Source of the DNA: Azoarcus sp031555955
GTDB lineage: Bacteria; Pseudomonadota; Gammaproteobacteria; Burkholderiales; Rhodocyclaceae
Reading direction: 5' to 3'
Length of the DNA stretch: 64,000 nt
NCBI GenBank assembly: GCA_031555955.1
Contig: JAVBTY010000028.1
Location: 1 to 64,000, forward strand
Shown: positions 60,970 to 64,000 of the stretch, piece after piece
Position numbering within the stretch: position 1 is the stretch's first letter
Layout: each line of letters begins with the position of its first letter
The notes under the pieces: generated by a model
What the model was told of the DNA's origin: nothing
The model's input: the letters and a program-made list of their open reading frames with translations, nothing else
Database searches by the model: none
Made by a program: the position numbers and the translations under genes

Positions 60970-62166
60970 TCAGCTCAGGTAGTTGAACAGCGACAGGTTG
61001 GAAACCTTCATGAAAGACTGCTGCGCCGCCTGCAGGTAGGTGGATTGCAGCGTCAGGTCGGTAATCGCCTTGGCGTAATCCACATCCTGCAGCTGCGACA
61101 GGCGGCTGGCGTATTGCAGGTCGAGATCGCTGCCCACGCTTTCGAGGTTATCCAGTTCAAGCAGCTGGGAGCCGACCGTGGAGCGCACGCGCAGGATGTT
61201 TTCAAGACCGGCGTCCATGCTGTCGAGCGTGAAGGCGACCGCGCCTTCCATGCCGCTGGCGCCCGGGCGCTCCAGCGCATCGACGAACATGGCGAGGTTC
61301 TGGAACACGTTCTTCGAAGCGGCGAACACTTCGAAATCATCGCCATCGGCGGGCGCGCCGGAAATATCCACGTTCAGCCCGTTGAAGCTCAGGGTCGTGC
61401 CGCTGAGCGTGGCCGCGACCGGAACTGGAACAGGGTTGCCCGCCTGGTGTTCGATCACGCTGTAGCTGGTAGTGGCCGCATCGTATTTGATGTCGTAACG
61501 GCGGCCCATGTCGGTCAGCGCGGGCGGGGTCGTGCTGTACGTTACCGCGAGCGCGCCGGTGCCCTTGTTATCCGCATCGGGCACGCCATACAGCGAGCCT
61601 TCCACGGTGCGGGTGTTTTCGAACACGTCGGAGCCGGGCAGGCTCACCGGCATGTAGCGCGAGGTGGAGGCCTGGATGGTGCGGATGCCCTGGTCACCCT
61701 CGTAGGTGATGCCGGAAAGATTGCCCTCGAACGGCTTCACCTGCGCCATGTAACCGGAAAAGATATATTCGCCATTGCCGTCCTGGCTGTTGCCCAGCGC
61801 CACCAGCGCGTCGAACTGGCTCTGCATGTCCATGCCGATGGCGCGCAGGTCTTCCTGCTTCAACGCACCATCGCCAGCCTGCACGGCGCGGGCGCGGATG
61901 TGGTGCAGCACATCGCCCACGCCGACCAGGCGGCTTTCGAGCAGCTTCAGGTTGTCGCCAGCGTAGCCGCGGTTGGAGGCGAACTGGACGTTGACCGCTT
62001 TCGCCTGGCTGACTTCGAGCGCCCGCGCGGAGGCGATGGGATCGTCAGCGGGGGTGAGGACACGGCGTCCGGAAGCTGCCTGCGTCTGGGTGTGCAGAAG
62101 CTTCGCCATCTGGTCCTGGATGGAACCGACGCCCTTGTTGTAAATCATGTTGGTGGTAACGCGCAT
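60970..62166 (-). CDS. flgL: Flagellar hook-associated protein 3
   Basis: 398 aa junction protein between hook and filament. N-terminal MRVTTNMIYNKGVGSIQDQM and GRRVLTPADDPIASARALEV, C-terminal DLDLQYASRLSQLQDVDYAK and LQSTYLQAAQQSFMKVSNLS are the flagellin-like coiled-coil ends. GAGGACGG just ahead of ATG. Eleven bases after flgK. Confidence 0.96.
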   Translation of the reverse strand: MRVTTNMIYNKGVGSIQDQMAKLLHTQTQAASGRRVLTPADDPIASARALEVSQAKAVNVQFASNRGYAGDNLKLLESRLVGVGDVLHHIRARAVQAGDGALKQEDLRAIGMDMQSQFDALVALGNSQDGNGEYIFSGYMAQVKPFEGNLSGITYEGDQGIRTIQASTSRYMPVSLPGSDVFENTRTVEGSLYGVPDADNKGTGALAVTYSTTPPALTDMGRRYDIKYDAATTSYSVIEHQAGNPVPVPVAATLSGTTLSFNGLNVDISGAPADGDDFEVFAASKNVFQNLAMFVDALERPGASGMEGAVAFTLDSMDAGLENILRVRSTVGSQLLELDNLESVGSDLDLQYASRLSQLQDVDYAKAITDLTLQSTYLQAAQQSFMKVSNLSLFNYLS

Positions 62167-62177
62167 GATCCGTCCTC

Positions 62178-64000
62178 CTATCGCGCGATCGACAGCATTT
62201 CGTCGAAAAGGGTCTGGGCCACCGTCATGACCCGTGCGGAAGCCTGGTACGCCTGCTGGTAGCGCAGCAGGTTGGCCGCCTCTTCGTCCAGATTGACGGC
62301 GGAGAGGCTGTCGCGCGCATCCTGCGCCTGAGCCAGCAGCGCTTCCTGCGAGGCGACGGCGACGCGTACTTCGTGCGTCTTGTTGCCCACGGTGGAAACG
62401 ATCTGGGCGTAAGCGGAGCCAGCGGTGGCCGTGGGCCCGTTGCCGGAGTCAAACAGGATTCTGGTCGTTTGCAGCGCGCCAAGCAACATCGCGTTGCGGC
62501 TGTCCGCCACGCCCTTCTGGGTCGGGGAAAACACGAACTGGTCACCATCGACCGGCGTGCCCGCGACCTTGAAGGAAAACTCGAATCCAGCTGGCGAGGT
62601 GAGTGTGAAATCCTTGCCCACGCTGTCCGTGCCGGGGTTGAAGCTCGCATCCGGCGACAGGGTGTAACCCGGCGGCAGGGTAAAAGCGCCGCCGCTGTAG
62701 GTAAGCTGGATGCTGGCGAAGTCGGGAACCGTGCCGCTGACCATGCCCGTGGTGTTGAGGGTGACAATGTTTTCCACCCGTCCGTTACCGCTGTTGGAAA
62801 GCGGCGCGGCGACTGAAACCGGGTTTCCGGCGGCAACCTTGCGCGTATCGGTGATCGCCACCGCCATATCGCGCGCAACGTAGCGCGTCGGCTGGATCAG
62901 GGCCGTTTCGCCCGCGGCCAGGGTGATACCGGAAATATCCAGTCCATCCACATCGAACGTCACGCCGGGCACGGTGGTGGTGGGCGCGAACAGCTTGTTG
63001 TCGGACACGCGCAGCAGCGAATACGACGCGCCGTCATTGATGATCTGGTAATCGCTGCCGGTGAGCAGGCCGATTTTTGCCGGGTCGATCACGACGGAAG
63101 CCGCTCCGTCCGGCGCGACGAACGGGGCGGGCACGGTAAAGAAATCCTGCCCGAGCGCGCCGTCCAGATCCTGCCCGAGTTTGTGCTGGCTGTTGAAGGC
63201 GTCCATCAGCCCCAGCGCGACCAGACCAAGCTGGTTCTGCACGGGGTCAAGCGCTTCGTTGCGGAACGTGAGCAGCCCTGCAAGCTGCCCGCCCGTAATC
63301 AGGCGGTCCGGCAGGATAACTTCCTTGTTGTTGGGCGCGACCAGCGCGATTGAGGAGCGGGTCGGGTCGCGCTGGTCCTGTACGGTAGCCATGCGGCTGG
63401 CGATCGAGCCCTGCACCAGGCTCTGGCCAGAACCGATGAACACGTTGAGCGAGCCGTCCTTTTCCTCGACGGTGGTGACCTTCACCAGCTCGTTCAGTTC
63501 GGCGACGAGCTGGTCGCGCTGGTCGAGCAGATCGTTGGCCGGCACGCTGGAACCCGCGACCTGCACCACCAGAATGCGCTGGTTGATGTCGGCGATGGAT
63601 TTCGCATAGCTGTTGATCTGGTCGACGGTGGAGCCGATTTCGCCTTCCACCGCCTGGCGGATTTCGGTCAACCGCGCGTTGGTCGTGCTGAAGCTGGCCA
63701 CCATCGCCTGGGCGTTAGAGATCATCGACTGGCGGGCGGCAATACTTGTCGGGTTGGCGGCAACTTCCTGCACACCGGCAAAAAACTGCTGCATCGCGGG
63801 GGAAACACCCGAGGTGGAATCGGCCAGCAGGTTGTCGATCTGGCTGATCTGGGCGTTATAGGTGCTGTACTGGGACAGGCGGGTGGCCGAAGTCAGCACC
63901 TGTCCTTCCAGGAACTGGCTGTAGGAACGGCTGATCGCGGAAATATGCGTGCCCCGGCCGAAGAAGCCGACACCGCCGAAAAACGGCTCGTTATTGGCCT
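62178..64000 (-). CDS. flgK: Flagellar hook-associated protein 1 (5' end outside the window)
   Basis: At least 607 codons. The frame is open to the window edge; the visible start is ANNEPFFGGVGFFGRGTHIS. QFFAGVQEVAANPTSIAARQ, INQRILVVQVAGSSVPANDL and LLDQRDQLVAELNELVKVTT are FlgK motifs. The C-end NLLRYQQAYQASARVMTVAQ is the D0 helix. The N-terminal D0 helix is missing because the window ends. It is followed by flgL and a lipoprotein. Confidence 0.96.
   Translation of the reverse strand, partial: ANNEPFFGGVGFFGRGTHISAISRSYSQFLEGQVLTSATRLSQYSTYNAQISQIDNLLADSTSGVSPAMQQFFAGVQEVAANPTSIAARQSMISNAQAMVASFSTTNARLTEIRQAVEGEIGSTVDQINSYAKSIADINQRILVVQVAGSSVPANDLLDQRDQLVAELNELVKVTTVEEKDGSLNVFIGSGQSLVQGSIASRMATVQDQRDPTRSSIALVAPNNKEVILPDRLITGGQLAGLLTFRNEALDPVQNQLGLVALGLMDAFNSQHKLGQDLDGALGQDFFTVPAPFVAPDGAASVVIDPAKIGLLTGSDYQIINDGASYSLLRVSDNKLFAPTTTVPGVTFDVDGLDISGITLAAGETALIQPTRYVARDMAVAITDTRKVAAGNPVSVAAPLSNSGNGRVENIVTLNTTGMVSGTVPDFASIQLTYSGGAFTLPPGYTLSPDASFNPGTDSVGKDFTLTSPAGFEFSFKVAGTPVDGDQFVFSPTQKGVADSRNAMLLGALQTTRILFDSGNGPTATAGSAYAQIVSTVGNKTHEVRVAVASQEALLAQAQDARDSLSAVNLDEEAANLLRYQQAYQASARVMTVAQTLFDEMLSIAR

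Noticed and set aside
60439..62262. 607-codon frame antisense to flgL and the lipoprotein
   Set aside because: Covers two convincing minus-strand genes; composition typical of antisense to GC-rich genes.
1..64000. CRISPR arrays, rRNA genes, additional tRNAs, replication origin
   Set aside because: No regularly spaced repeats, rRNA-like sequence, second tRNA fold or DnaA-box cluster was seen when reading both strands.

Overview
This window is bacterial chromosome of about 60-65% GC with dense, mostly operonic coding. The gene set points to a Betaproteobacterium, probably a Rhodocyclales or Nitrosomonadales relative: Calvin-type class II aldolase, the glnA/DUF4124/ntrB/ntrC order, zapD-yacG-Nudix/ThiE, yciB-bolA-ppiC, paired etfBA and polar-flagellum genes. 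The genus cannot be fixed from sequence alone. Both ends cut genes: fbaA on the left and flgK on the right.

Layout. 1-5 kb: fbaA end, a protein of unknown function, cytochrome b561 with two YceI proteins, purC, tRNA-Leu(UAG), an internally deleted IS5 remnant and a decayed exported-protein gene. 5-16 kb: ilvD, a secreted protein, gluQ, a CoA-binding protein, a coupled ybhP/clsB pair, nadA, a rhodanese, a cation-diffusion facilitator whose start is put out of frame by an 18-C tract, and glnA with a candidate NtrC site and sigma-54 promoter. 16.3-20.8 kb: an AT-richer island, all on the minus strand, encoding a beta-barrel, a Gly/Ala-rich exported peptide, a small membrane protein, a stand-alone periplasmic C39 peptidase, a ChaN-like protein and an exported unknown. 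It is bounded by a 13-bp direct repeat and followed by a degenerate copy of the glnA 3' end. 21-24 kb: DUF4124 protein, ntrB and ntrC, separated from glnA by the island.

24-35 kb: cofactor and envelope genes (birA without HTH, coaX, trpB2, SPOR protein, coaE, zapD, yacG, Nudix/ThiE fusion, DUF815 ATPase with a coupled 36-aa membrane peptide, mltA). 34.4-38.9 kb: two signalling genes (REC-HD-GYP and HDOD-REC-GGDEF) around a scrap of prophage tail genes, a duplicated-repeat membrane protein and an IS481 remnant. 39-45 kb: ybbA/tesA, selD/mnmH (selenouridine tRNA modification), a methyltransferase, a lipoprotein and a sugar dehydrogenase. 45-51.9 kb: a PAS histidine kinase, a Pat-type acetyltransferase and the yciB-bolA-ppiC run. 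52-60 kb: acyl-CoA dehydrogenase, CbiM-like protein, etfA, etfB, an MFS carrier, a RutE-like reductase and succinate-semialdehyde dehydrogenase. 60.4-64 kb: a lipoprotein, flgL and flgK.

The region most likely to hold something undescribed is the 16.3-20.8 kb island. Its peptide carries both a Sec signal and an internal bacteriocin-leader-like motif, next to a Sec-exported C39 peptidase. The barrel gene begins with a heptanucleotide tract that could switch its expression. All functions were inferred from reading the sequence; no database search was run.
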